Positions 32,055-40,656 are shown, numbered from the stretch's first letter. The stretch is DNA of 64,000 bases from Adlercreutzia shanghongiae (GCF_035830635.1 NZ_JAYMFI010000003.1:62001-126000); one strand, 5' to 3'. Notes: a model not told the origin generated them from the sequence alone. Program-made: numbers and translations.

Positions 32055-32975
32055 ATGAACAAGACCACCTCCCTCCCTTTGAAGGCAGCCGTCATCTCGC
32101 TCGGCCTTGCCGCCGCCTGCCTTATGCTCGTACTGCCCGGCTGCATGGGAGGCTCCCAGGAGTCGGCGGGCAAGCCCGATGCCGTCGGCAACCGCGCCGC
32201 CGAAACGCCGGCCCCCAGCGCCGACGCAGGCGAAGTAATCAGCACCGCTATGGTGGCTTACGCCGACGACGACACCGTCCTGTTCGTCGACCAAGAGACG
32301 GGCGCGCCCTACTTCCCCACGCTCATCGATGACGCCGTGGTGAGCGAGAACGGCGCAGAAATTGATGCCGACGATTTGGTCGCAGGCAACCTTGTGCAGG
32401 TAACGGGCAACGGCATCATGCTGGAAAGCTACCCGGGACAGTACCCGGGCATTACCAAGGTGGAAGTGATTTCCCAGGGAACGCCGGCCGATGCCGACCA
32501 GTACGCCGCCCTCGTAGCCGAGGTTATCGCCACACCCGACCCCTCTGCGGTACCGACGGGTTATGTGGAGTACACCACCGACCTGGCCCAGACCTCCGTT
32601 GTGCTGAACCCGTTCGACTACCACTGGGTTGTGCCGGGGGACAACGGGAACAACAGCGAGGAGGACCTTGACGGCGAGGCCGCTGACGCAAGCGGCGCTC
32701 TTGCCAGCGACATCATAGACGCCCGCATCCCTGCCGCCATCGACGCTGTCGCCGGGTTCTCGGCAACGCCGACCAATGCCACCGTCGAGCGCAAGCCTCT
32801 CACGAACGAGGGGGACGCCCCCACCGTAGACCCCGCTGCCGAGGACGAGATGGTGCCCAGCACCCTGCAGGCAGACGGCACCGTTGCCTTCACCATCGAG
32901 CCGGGCTATCTCTATGAAATCGAAACCGATTACGCCCAGGGCGAGGCCAGCTACGCCTTCTATACGCTGTCCTAA
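32055..32975 (+). CDS. Lipoprotein of unknown function
   Basis: A 306-residue exported lipoprotein. The signal peptide (MNKTTSLPLKAAVIS) ends in a lipobox LPGC, giving lipidated C29 or so, then a Gly/Ser/Ala/Pro-rich linker. Residues 60-155 resemble a small OB-like beta domain (YADDDTVLFVDQETGAPYFPTL, DDLVAGNLVQVTGNGIML), a pattern seen in DUF-type lipoproteins. The region from 150 on is acidic and ends in a beta-rich tail (LQADGTVAFTIEPGYLYEIE). The start at 32055 is set by the signal peptide; GAAAGG precedes it. No partner gene is evident. It ends at the hairpin at 33026. Confidence 0.75.
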   Translation: MNKTTSLPLKAAVISLGLAAACLMLVLPGCMGGSQESAGKPDAVGNRAAETPAPSADAGEVISTAMVAYADDDTVLFVDQETGAPYFPTLIDDAVVSENGAEIDADDLVAGNLVQVTGNGIMLESYPGQYPGITKVEVISQGTPADADQYAALVAEVIATPDPSAVPTGYVEYTTDLAQTSVVLNPFDYHWVVPGDNGNNSEEDLDGEAADASGALASDIIDARIPAAIDAVAGFSATPTNATVERKPLTNEGDAPTVDPAAEDEMVPSTLQADGTVAFTIEPGYLYEIETDYAQGEASYAFYTLS

Positions 32976-33025
32976 TTGGCACCTGCACCGATATCGTCCA
33001 ATTCGCGCATGCCAAAAAAACGGGG

Positions 33026-33062
33026 AATGACCTGGGAATACTTCAAGTTTTCCCAGGTCATT
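33026..33062 (-). terminator. Perfect hairpin with CCCAGGTC, likely bidirectional terminator
   Basis: A 13-bp perfect stem AATGACCTGGGAA/TTCCCAGGTCATT with an 11-nt loop. On the minus strand a run of seven T follows after CCCCG, 54 bp beyond the diguanylate cyclase stop. The arm contains the same TTCCCAGGTC core found in the foldback elements. It sits between two convergent genes. Confidence 0.65.
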
Positions 33063-33115
33063 TGCTATACAGAAAACGTGCGATAGGGGTGCAGAGGCCC
33101 TGTTGGTTTCGCAGG

Positions 33116-34462
33116 CTAATCAAGGACGCGGAGAGCGGCGCGCGATTTGCCGGCACGCTTGGCCACGTAAAGGGCCTCGTCGGCCTTCTGGTACAGCTCG
33201 TCGAAGGTGACGGGGTTGCGCACTGTTGCGGCGGCACCCACGGTAATGGAGGGGCGCAGGTCGGCCGGCATGTCCTCGGGACGGCCACCGTCGGCGTAGA
33301 TGCCGCCAGATAGCTGACCGAGCACGCGCTCGAGTGCCGGGCCGGGGCCAAGCCCGGCCGCGAAAACGGCGAACTCATCGCCACCCAGACGTGCCACGAT
33401 ATCGTCCTTGCGCATCTTCCGCGAGAGGAAGCCCGCAATCTCCTTCAGCACGCGGTCGCCCTCGGGATGGCCAAACCCATCATTGACCTGCTTGAAGTTG
33501 TCCACATCAACAAGGAACAGGCTGCAGCCGCCGCGGCAATCGTCGCTCGCGAGCGATTTCTCGATGCGGGTCATGGCGGCCTTGCGGTTGTAGACGCTCG
33601 TCAGACCGTCCAAATCGGCGCGCTTGCGGAGGCTCGCCTCGCGCATAATCATCTCGTGGGTATCGAGCAGGCGACCCACATGACGCAAAGGGCTGCCTTT
33701 CTCATCGAACAGCACGAACGACTGGTAGCGGCACCAGATGGGCTCACCGCTCGCATCGGGTAGGGAGGTTTCCATATCGACGAAATCGCCTCGCTCCACC
33801 TGAGCCAAAAGAGGGTCGTTGTCGTGCACTTTTACCTTGAGGCTGCACGGACGCTGGCAGCGCTTGCGCAGCACCAGGTCGCAGGACTGAGGCTCGCGCC
33901 CGAACCGGGCGTTGAAGTCGCCAAACACCTCGCCGGTTTGGCCCTGGCAGTCGATATCGAACATCACGTCGTGGCTGAGCGCCGTCAGCAGCGTCACCCG
34001 CTCGTTCGCGCGCTCAATCTCTCGCTGGTAGCGCACCTTCTCGGTAATGTCGATGATGGTAACGTAGACCCAGCCGCTTCCGGCAGAGTCCACCACGTAG
34101 CGCCCGCGCTCGTCCACCCACAGATCGACGCCGTCAAGACGGTTCAGCCGATAGGTGACCGCGTCGCTCTTACCGCGAGCAATTTGGGCGGCAATATCCG
34201 AAAGCGCACTATCGCGGTCGTCGGGATGCACCATGCCGGGAAACACGTTACCCGTGATGGCGCTGAATTCATCGTACGTGGCGCAGTTGAACATGGCGAG
34301 CACGTCGCGGCTCACGAAATCGATGGTTCCCACGTCATCGGCCCGATAGCGGAGCAGGCCGCCGGGGATGCGATCGAGAAACTCCTGGGAAACCTCGTCT
34401 TCGATCTCGCGCCCCTCATGCGAACCGAGCTTCCCTTCCGTCACGCGATGGAACTTCGTCAC
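33116..34462 (-). CDS. Diguanylate cyclase with PAS domains
   Basis: A 448-residue cytoplasmic signalling protein. Two PAS-like domains (about 25-145, ending in the PAC-type WVYVTIIDITEKVRYQREIER, and about 150-270) precede a GGDEF domain at about 280-445. The active site GGDEF is intact and preceded at the canonical five-residue distance by an RKDD I-site, so it should make cyclic di-GMP and be product-inhibited. There are no membrane segments, so the input is intracellular, probably small-molecule or redox. The GTG start at 34462 has AAGGGG upstream. It is a single gene; no PilZ or EAL protein is in the window. Confidence 0.93.
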   Translation of the reverse strand: MTKFHRVTEGKLGSHEGREIEDEVSQEFLDRIPGGLLRYRADDVGTIDFVSRDVLAMFNCATYDEFSAITGNVFPGMVHPDDRDSALSDIAAQIARGKSDAVTYRLNRLDGVDLWVDERGRYVVDSAGSGWVYVTIIDITEKVRYQREIERANERVTLLTALSHDVMFDIDCQGQTGEVFGDFNARFGREPQSCDLVLRKRCQRPCSLKVKVHDNDPLLAQVERGDFVDMETSLPDASGEPIWCRYQSFVLFDEKGSPLRHVGRLLDTHEMIMREASLRKRADLDGLTSVYNRKAAMTRIEKSLASDDCRGGCSLFLVDVDNFKQVNDGFGHPEGDRVLKEIAGFLSRKMRKDDIVARLGGDEFAVFAAGLGPGPALERVLGQLSGGIYADGGRPEDMPADLRPSITVGAAATVRNPVTFDELYQKADEALYVAKRAGKSRAALRVLD

Positions 34463-34628
34463 TGCCAGCCCCTTTCTATCCGCAACGATGATACCACCCG
34501 CGCTCTCCCCTGCTTTCCAAAACCCGCTAAGCGAGCTTTCTACCTGCGTGAATTCGTATATAAGAGAATTGCTTTAATGCGGTAGGAACCATCTAAGCAA
34601 GCACAGGGAGATGTTAGTTTCTGCAAGA

Positions 34629-34655
34629 AGAAGGCCCCACAAAGTGGGACCTTCT
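34629..34655. other. Hairpin in 292-bp gap
   Basis: Stem AGAAGG-C-CCCAC/GTGGG-A-CCTTCT with one mismatch and loop AAA. There is no adjacent T-run on either strand, so a terminator role is doubtful. Confidence 0.4.
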
Positions 34656-34702
34656 CGAGGGAGGGCTTGCTAGCTCTAAGCGTTCAGGAATCTCTCTTTT
34701 GC

Positions 34703-34734
34703 AAAGGGTCGCCAACCTACGTCGGCGACCCTTT
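34703..34734 (-). terminator. Probable terminator of molybdoenzyme operon 2
   Basis: Perfect 11-bp stem AAAGGGTCGCC/GGCGACCCTTT with a 10-nt loop, 20 bp beyond the ferredoxin subunit stop at 34755. The stem ends in TTT on either strand but no long T-tract follows. Confidence 0.55.
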
Positions 34735-34754
34735 CTCTTTCGGGTACGTTTTCC

Positions 34755-35330
34755 CTATGCAGGAAGAATATAGTACACCGAGGGGCCGGTGCCATTTTCG
34801 GGCTGCCACACCTGAGCGTCATGCTCCGCAATAAGCTTTGAAACCTCGCTGTTAGGATCAGAAATCAAACCAACTTTTCGAATGCGCGTGGGACACGCCT
34901 GTACGCAGAAGGGATCTTTTCCTTGGTCTATACGACCAGCGCATAAATTGCACTTCCCCATAACCCCCTGCTCTTTCTGAAGAACAGGCACCTCGTAGGG
35001 ACATGATTTTCCGCAAGTGTTGCAGCCAATGCACACGTCTTGATCCACGGCAACGATGCCCGTTTCCTCGTTTTTATGCATAGCGCCCGTTGGACAATTG
35101 GCTACGCATATCGGGTTTTCGCAGTGGTTGCAAAGGGTAGGCCGAAAGCGCAGCGAGACCTTCCCATCGATGGCGGAGGCAATATATACCTCGCCATCGT
35201 GATAATCCAGAAGGTGGTTCCACCAACCGTCTTCGGGCACCTCATTAGAGGTTTTGCAACTAACCACGCAGGTCTGACAACCCGTGCAGCTGCGCAAATC
35301 GATAACCATTCCGTACTGATTCGTGCTCAT
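34755..35330 (-). CDS. Four-cluster ferredoxin subunit of molybdoenzyme 2
   Basis: A 191-residue DmsB-like electron-transfer subunit. The four cysteine groups are CTGCQTCVVSC near residue 15, CNHCENPICVANC near 67, CIGCNTCGKSC near 100 and CNLCAG...CVQAC near 126-144, for four [4Fe-4S] clusters. It lies 11 bp behind the catalytic subunit gene and ends in the same ...GTGPSVYY-type tail as the other ferredoxin subunit in this window (GTGPNAYY), so the two are paralogues. There is no signal peptide and no membrane anchor gene nearby. Codon use is more AT-rich than in the surrounding genes. Confidence 0.95.
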   Translation of the reverse strand: MSTNQYGMVIDLRSCTGCQTCVVSCKTSNEVPEDGWWNHLLDYHDGEVYIASAIDGKVSLRFRPTLCNHCENPICVANCPTGAMHKNEETGIVAVDQDVCIGCNTCGKSCPYEVPVLQKEQGVMGKCNLCAGRIDQGKDPFCVQACPTRIRKVGLISDPNSEVSKLIAEHDAQVWQPENGTGPSVYYILPA

Positions 35331-35341
35331 AGTTGTCCCTT

Positions 35342-37921
35342 CTACGCCTTCTCAACTTCAGCGCGCACATCATAGAACGCTGCATTCGTCATACTGATAG
35401 CCTCTTCAACAGGGTTCTTCTCGTAGTGAGTCAAGTACTGATAGTGGCCCTCAATAAAGTCTCGAGGCTCCCACCCTTGGCCCATAGCTATGACGCCCCT
35501 CACAATGCCGGGCGTCACCTGCGCCTTGCACTTGAAAAAGCCTCTGTCATTGAAAATCTTCACTACGTCACCGTGGGCGATGCCGCGATCTGCTGCATCA
35601 TCGGGATGAATCTGAATATGAGGCTCCGCCTCCAAGACCTCTAGCAATTTAGTATGAGCATGTTGAGTGTGAACCCGTGCACGATCATGGAACTGCATAA
35701 AGGTCAGAGGGTACTTGTCCGCATATTTGTTCTCAGGATTGTCCTCACCGCGGAGATACGTTGGGACGTGAGCTCCAAATTCATAGAGCATTTCGGTATA
35801 AAACTCCAGGCGCCCCGTAGGAGTGGCAAAAACCTTATCACCGAGCGGATAAGTAGCCCGATCGTAGATACCGTCGGCACGAGCAAGAATGCCCTCATTG
35901 ATAACATCCTCAATATTGCAACCTGCGAAAGCGGGATGATCGCTATCGAGGAACGTACGGACCCACTCCTCATCCGTCTTGCTCCACGCCGCCTCCTGGC
36001 CAACTTTCTTAGCAAGCAACGTCATGATTTCCGTGTCCGACTTGCTCTCGCCTACGCGGTCTAAGACAGGCTTGTTCACGCGGATGTAAGGTCCGGTGCC
36101 GCTAGTAGATATATCCCAATTCTCTAACCACGTAGAGGCGGGCAACACCAAATCGGAATACTGGGCAGTCCAGGTGTTGAACGGATCGGCCGTGACGATA
36201 AAGTCGATGGCAGGGAACACCTCGTCAATAATCTTGTGGGCATCGGGACTCTGGTTAATAAAATTAGAGGTGGCGATATACAAGAAATCTATGGGAACCG
36301 GCTTGCCAGTCAAAGCTGCGTCGTAAATCTCAGAACTCTTGAACACACGAGCATTTTGAAACGCTTCGGGATCGCTACTGTACAGGGCCAAGGTAGCACC
36401 CATATACGTACCGAAGGACTCACCATCGCCTACTACGTCCCATTCGGCCGAGTTCATGAGAGGGACCTCGGAACCCGCAGAGCCCGTGAAGCTTAGAGAG
36501 GCGCCGTCAATGGGAGCGCCGCCATTGTTGCGCGAAGCACCGCCGCCAGATCGACCCGTATAGCCACACAAGCCAGATAACGTTGCCGCAGCTCGAGAAA
36601 TCTCATAGCCGTGATAATAGCGAGAAGACCCCGTGCACGTCTGAATAGCTGCAGGGTTGGCATTGGCATAGTCGAGTGCCAACTGCTCGATAGTGGCCGC
36701 ATCGACTCCGGTAATCTCGGCAGCTTTTTCGAGAGTCCATTTACTTACCTCGGCCACCAGGTCATCCATCGTGGGATGGCATGCCACCCCGTTTACCTCA
36801 AAATTACCCGTAAGAGCCCAGGTGTTCTCAGGACCTGAAGTGTTGTCGTCCTCTCCTTGAGAAGCCGCCGCCTCGACCATCGCATTCGTGGCCGTATCCC
36901 ACGCACAGTAGGCACCGCTTTCAGTGCGGATATAAGTACCATCGGCATCGGACACGAGAAGGGGCGCGCATGAATAGTTAGCCAGCCAAGTCTTATCATG
37001 CAAATCGCGCTCAATGATGACGCGCATCATGGCGAGGATGAGGGCGGTATCGGTGCCGGGATTGATAGGGATCCACTGGTCGGCCATGGCCGCCGTTGAG
37101 CTGAGGCGTGGATCCAATACGACAAGCTTGATGCCTTTCTCTTTTGCGCGAGCAAGATAACGCGCCGAGGGGACAATGGTGTCCACCATGTTAGTACCAA
37201 AGAAAAGCAGCAAATTGGAGTTCAGGAAGTCAAGCGCGTCATGACCCGGGTCAGGATTGCCAGTAACCATAGTGAAGCCAACCGATGTGGCATGGTCGCC
37301 CATGATACCCTCCATGGCCCAGGTGGTCGCTCCAAGACAATGGGCCATGCGAACGGGCGCCCACCAATCGAAGGTGCACATGTTGCCCGTAAAAATATAG
37401 AAGCTGGCCGAGCGCGGGTCTTTCGCTAGAGCAGCATTCAGCTTTTCGGCCATCAAGTCGATAGCCTCATCCCACGAAATGCGCTCGAACTGACCGCTGC
37501 CACGCTCCCCCGTGCGCTTCATGGGGTACATAACTCGCTCGTTTTCATCGATAGCCCGCTGCCACCAGGACATGCAGCGCTGGCAAGCATGGTTGCGCTC
37601 GGGCATGCCGGGCAACTCGCCTGGCTCGATGTACACAATAGACCCGTCGCGCTTATAGCCCTGGATGGTGCAATAACAGCAATTGTACCCACTGGTGACT
37701 CTAAACTTTTCCAACGATTCATTCTGGTTTGCGGCTACCGTATCTTTGACGCTGGTATCGGGCATCGTGTGCGGCTCTTGCTTCGAGGCGCATCCGCCCA
37801 AAGCCAAGGCGACCGCAGATGCGCCCGCTGCAGCAGCAAATTCCCTTCGGCCCAGCGTAGGACCGAAACCCTCTCGACGCCCAGCCGAGTTCGATTGATT
37901 TGCGGCGGTCTTCTTTCCCAT
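35342..37921 (-). CDS. Tat-exported molybdopterin oxidoreductase 2, atypical Fe-S motif
   Basis: An 859-residue catalytic subunit of the DMSO reductase family. The Tat signal is LGRREFAAA (R25-R26) and ends at LGGC (C44), lipobox-like. The N-terminal Fe-S region reads YNCCYCTIQGY and then HACQRCMSWW. The usual third cysteine of CxxCxxxC is absent, while two cysteines occur in the second group. The GERGSGQFERISWDEA cofactor segment and a C-terminal molydopterin-binding domain (AEPHIQIHPDDAADRGI) follow. Substrate is unknown. It is preceded by a two-component system on the same strand and followed by its ferredoxin subunit; no chaperone or membrane subunit is seen. Confidence 0.92.
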   Translation of the reverse strand: MGKKTAANQSNSAGRREGFGPTLGRREFAAAAGASAVALALGGCASKQEPHTMPDTSVKDTVAANQNESLEKFRVTSGYNCCYCTIQGYKRDGSIVYIEPGELPGMPERNHACQRCMSWWQRAIDENERVMYPMKRTGERGSGQFERISWDEAIDLMAEKLNAALAKDPRSASFYIFTGNMCTFDWWAPVRMAHCLGATTWAMEGIMGDHATSVGFTMVTGNPDPGHDALDFLNSNLLLFFGTNMVDTIVPSARYLARAKEKGIKLVVLDPRLSSTAAMADQWIPINPGTDTALILAMMRVIIERDLHDKTWLANYSCAPLLVSDADGTYIRTESGAYCAWDTATNAMVEAAASQGEDDNTSGPENTWALTGNFEVNGVACHPTMDDLVAEVSKWTLEKAAEITGVDAATIEQLALDYANANPAAIQTCTGSSRYYHGYEISRAAATLSGLCGYTGRSGGGASRNNGGAPIDGASLSFTGSAGSEVPLMNSAEWDVVGDGESFGTYMGATLALYSSDPEAFQNARVFKSSEIYDAALTGKPVPIDFLYIATSNFINQSPDAHKIIDEVFPAIDFIVTADPFNTWTAQYSDLVLPASTWLENWDISTSGTGPYIRVNKPVLDRVGESKSDTEIMTLLAKKVGQEAAWSKTDEEWVRTFLDSDHPAFAGCNIEDVINEGILARADGIYDRATYPLGDKVFATPTGRLEFYTEMLYEFGAHVPTYLRGEDNPENKYADKYPLTFMQFHDRARVHTQHAHTKLLEVLEAEPHIQIHPDDAADRGIAHGDVVKIFNDRGFFKCKAQVTPGIVRGVIAMGQGWEPRDFIEGHYQYLTHYEKNPVEEAISMTNAAFYDVRAEVEKA

Positions 37922-38050
37922 GGTGCCTCCTCTTCTCCTCTCGGCGGCAAATAATGCGTCAACGAAGAAGGCTGTCTACTCTGCCCCTCCGAAACCTCAC
38001 GCATCGAATGCCATGACAAAACCTATGGTAGAGCGCATTCTTTAGCTCCC

Positions 38051-38069
38051 GATTAAGGAAAAGATTAAG
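38051..38069 (-). promoter_or_regulatory. Direct heptamer repeat, possible OmpR-type binding site
   Basis: On the minus strand the heptamer CTTAATC occurs twice, 12 bp apart start to start, in the 178-bp gap between the response regulator and the molybdoenzyme gene. It lies about 130-150 bp upstream of the molybdoenzyme start. Tandem 6-7-bp half-sites at about one helical turn are what OmpR-family regulators bind. Confidence 0.4.
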
Positions 38070-38099
38070 AATTATTACTTTTTCTTAGAGAGCGTAGAC

Positions 38100-38807
38100 T
38101 TATACGATGCGGTAACCCACGCCCCACTCAGTAAGGATGTGGGTCGGCTTTGACGGATCAGCTTCGATCTTTTCGCGAAGCTTACGAATGAACACCGCCA
38201 CCACTCCGGCGCTCCCGTAATAATCGTAGCCCCACACTGCGTCGAGAATCTGCTGACGCGTAAATACCGTGTTGGGCCGCTGAGCGAGAAGATGCAAAAT
38301 ATTGTATTCTTTCGCCGTCAAATCGAGGGACCGGTCTTGAGCAGTCACTTGACGCGATCGCGTGTCAATGACAAGATCGCCCAGCGTAATAACCTCTCCC
38401 GGCTTCCCCGTCCCTGAGGTGCTTTCGCGACCGCGGGCTTCATTTCGTCGGATGCATGAGTTAACACGCATGACCAGTTCAGCTGGCTCAAAAGGCTTCG
38501 TGATGTAGTCATCAGCGCCAAGCTTGAATCCTAGACTTTTATCAACCAAATCCCGTTTTGCCGAGAGCATGATGATGGGCACCGTCTCACTTTTATCGCG
38601 AATGGCAGAGCACACTTCAAAACCGCCGTAGCCCTGCATCATGATATCGAGAACCACAAGATCAACGGGGGTCATTTCGAAAACCTCGAGCGCCTCTGTT
38701 CCATCTTTGGCCGGTACGACCCGGTACCCTTCCTTTTTCAAGTAAAACGTCACGGCGTCGCGAATGCTCTTCTCGTCGTCCACAACGAGAACAGTTTTCT
38801 CAATCAT
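38100..38807 (-). CDS. OmpR-family response regulator
   Basis: A 235-residue two-component response regulator. The receiver domain (about 1-120) has the acidic pair DDE at 10-12, the phosphoacceptor D54 in VVLDIMM, and the conserved Lys in DYITKPFEP. The C-terminal winged-helix domain (about 140-235) carries the TAKEYNILHLLAQRPNTVFTRQQILDAVWG recognition region and ends in GVGYRIV. It is encoded 31 bp downstream of its cognate sensor kinase and 178 bp upstream of molybdoenzyme 2, so it most likely controls that operon. The start is an ATG with AGGGAGG upstream. Confidence 0.93.
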   Translation of the reverse strand: MIEKTVLVVDDEKSIRDAVTFYLKKEGYRVVPAKDGTEALEVFEMTPVDLVVLDIMMQGYGGFEVCSAIRDKSETVPIIMLSAKRDLVDKSLGFKLGADDYITKPFEPAELVMRVNSCIRRNEARGRESTSGTGKPGEVITLGDLVIDTRSRQVTAQDRSLDLTAKEYNILHLLAQRPNTVFTRQQILDAVWGYDYYGSAGVVAVFIRKLREKIEADPSKPTHILTEWGVGYRIV

Positions 38808-38838
38808 GCGCGCCTCCCTTGACTCAAATCGATCCCTC

Positions 38839-40509
38839 TTAATCCAAATCGAAATCAGGCTCTTCGAACGGCAAGATAACCGTAAAGACGCTACCAGAGC
38901 CCAGCTCGCTGCGCATCAGAATATCACCCCCGAGCAGCTCTGCATATTCTCTTGCCAAAGCAAGACCTAATCCACTCCCACTCACAGGACGCGCGACAAA
39001 GCTCTTTCCTTGAATGAATTTGTCAAAAATGACTTTCTGGTCTTCCTCTGAAATACCAGCGCCATCATCAATAACCTCAAACTGAATAACCCCATTATCT
39101 GACAGACATGCATTTACCTGCACATGCCCACCTTGATCAGTGTATTTAATAGCATTTGAGCCAAGATTCTCCAGTATATGGAGGAGCTTATCCTCATCTG
39201 TCATAAACAAGGGCACTTCACCGTCATGGGCTATCTCCAGATCAATTCCCTTGTCAACAGCGAGCGGCCCCAGCGACCGCGACAGCTCATTCATAATATC
39301 AGCCACATCGGCAACGCCTTTTTCCAACGTTGCGGCTCCTGCTTCGATACGGGCTGAGTCGAGAATGTTATCTACCAATTTTGAGAGAGCATGGATGTTG
39401 GTCTTTATTGCTTCAACAGCGCTGCTGCGAGCTCTTTCATCCAAAGCGCTTGTATCGTCGAGCATATCGATATAGGCGCGAATAGCCGTGATGGGAGTAC
39501 GCAGCTCGTGGCTCATCATCGTAAAGAAATGCGACTTGTACAAATCGTTTTCTCGCAACTGCTCATTCACTGTCTCTAGCTCACGAGCCTGTACAATGAG
39601 CTTCTCGTTAGCCTCGGCGAGCTGCTCAGTGCGCACTTCAACTAAGTTCTCCAAATCTTTGTGCAACGATTCTAGCTCGTCAGCCATATCGTTAACGTGC
39701 GTTGAGAGCGTCCTTATCTCGCCCTTTGCCGTAGCAGGATCAATTTCGATACGCGTATCTAAATCGCCGGAACCGATTTTACGAACAGCGGAGGCGACGC
39801 TGCCCAAGGGGCGGATAACATACCGCTTGGTTACCAAAACAATGGTCAGCAAGCAGGCGGCCAGCACCACGAAAGACAAAAAGGCACGCTGTACAATCTG
39901 ACCCCTTAGGTTCTCTTCGTACGCTTTTACAGGAATTGAGATACTCGCAATCCCTACCAAATCGCCATCTTTCAAACCTTCCTTTGGAAACCCCGTCACA
40001 TCAATTTCTCCAACAGGGCTTCCATGACAATCAGCACACGCCGACTGCATGCGTAAAGGTACCGAGTAGCGGTAGTAGTCTTCGCCATCGGGCATCGTGC
40101 CAAACGATGCATACTCGATCATTTCGGGGTTACCTTTAAACTCGTTTATGGCTCCTGACTCGAATGAGTCAGGCGAGTTCTTCGGATTTCGCGGGTACTC
40201 AGACACATAGCGAATTACATAATCGGTTCGATTGGTGAAAAGCGCACCAACCGAAGTGCCAACGATGGAACAATGAAGCCCCTTGAACGTAAACGTACCG
40301 TCTCCATCGGTGTTAATAGTGTTCTGATTGACTGAAATAAAATCCCAAACGGACTGCATCTCTTGAGAGAGGATATAGGCCTGCTCAAACAGCATTTCTT
40401 CTGTCTGCTGCTTTTGCAACCACACATCGGAAATGACGCTGACGACAAGAAGCAGCGAAATAACGATAGTGGTAGGCACCGCAAGTCTCAGCTCTAAATT
40501 GGCTTTCAT
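38839..40509 (-). CDS. Sensor histidine kinase with periplasmic CxxCH haem-type domain
   Basis: A 556-residue membrane sensor. TM1 is at about 9-27, then a periplasmic domain of about 180 residues with CADCH at 158-162, the c-type haem attachment motif. The layout resembles the Tll0287-like (DUF3365) sensor domain. TM2 is at about 209-226, followed by HAMP, a coiled coil, HisKA with phospho-acceptor H334 in MMSHELRTP, and an ATPase domain with an N-box (HILENLGSNAIKYTD) and G boxes (DDGAGIS, GSGLGLALA). It should report periplasmic redox state or a ligand of the haem to the OmpR-type regulator. AGGAGG precedes the start at 40509. Confidence 0.9.
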   Translation of the reverse strand: MKANLELRLAVPTTIVISLLLVVSVISDVWLQKQQTEEMLFEQAYILSQEMQSVWDFISVNQNTINTDGDGTFTFKGLHCSIVGTSVGALFTNRTDYVIRYVSEYPRNPKNSPDSFESGAINEFKGNPEMIEYASFGTMPDGEDYYRYSVPLRMQSACADCHGSPVGEIDVTGFPKEGLKDGDLVGIASISIPVKAYEENLRGQIVQRAFLSFVVLAACLLTIVLVTKRYVIRPLGSVASAVRKIGSGDLDTRIEIDPATAKGEIRTLSTHVNDMADELESLHKDLENLVEVRTEQLAEANEKLIVQARELETVNEQLRENDLYKSHFFTMMSHELRTPITAIRAYIDMLDDTSALDERARSSAVEAIKTNIHALSKLVDNILDSARIEAGAATLEKGVADVADIMNELSRSLGPLAVDKGIDLEIAHDGEVPLFMTDEDKLLHILENLGSNAIKYTDQGGHVQVNACLSDNGVIQFEVIDDGAGISEEDQKVIFDKFIQGKSFVARPVSGSGLGLALAREYAELLGGDILMRSELGSGSVFTVILPFEEPDFDLD

Positions 40510-40656
40510 AAGCGCCTCCTTTTGAGGGCAATTGAAGCGCATCAGGATAGCGCGCCCCGCAGTAAGCAGTCAAGCTACGCGCTGTCGGATTAGTTTAGCC
40601 AATCTTCAAAGATCCAATGCATCACTCGCTTCACTTCAAAGAGAAAGACAAAGCAG

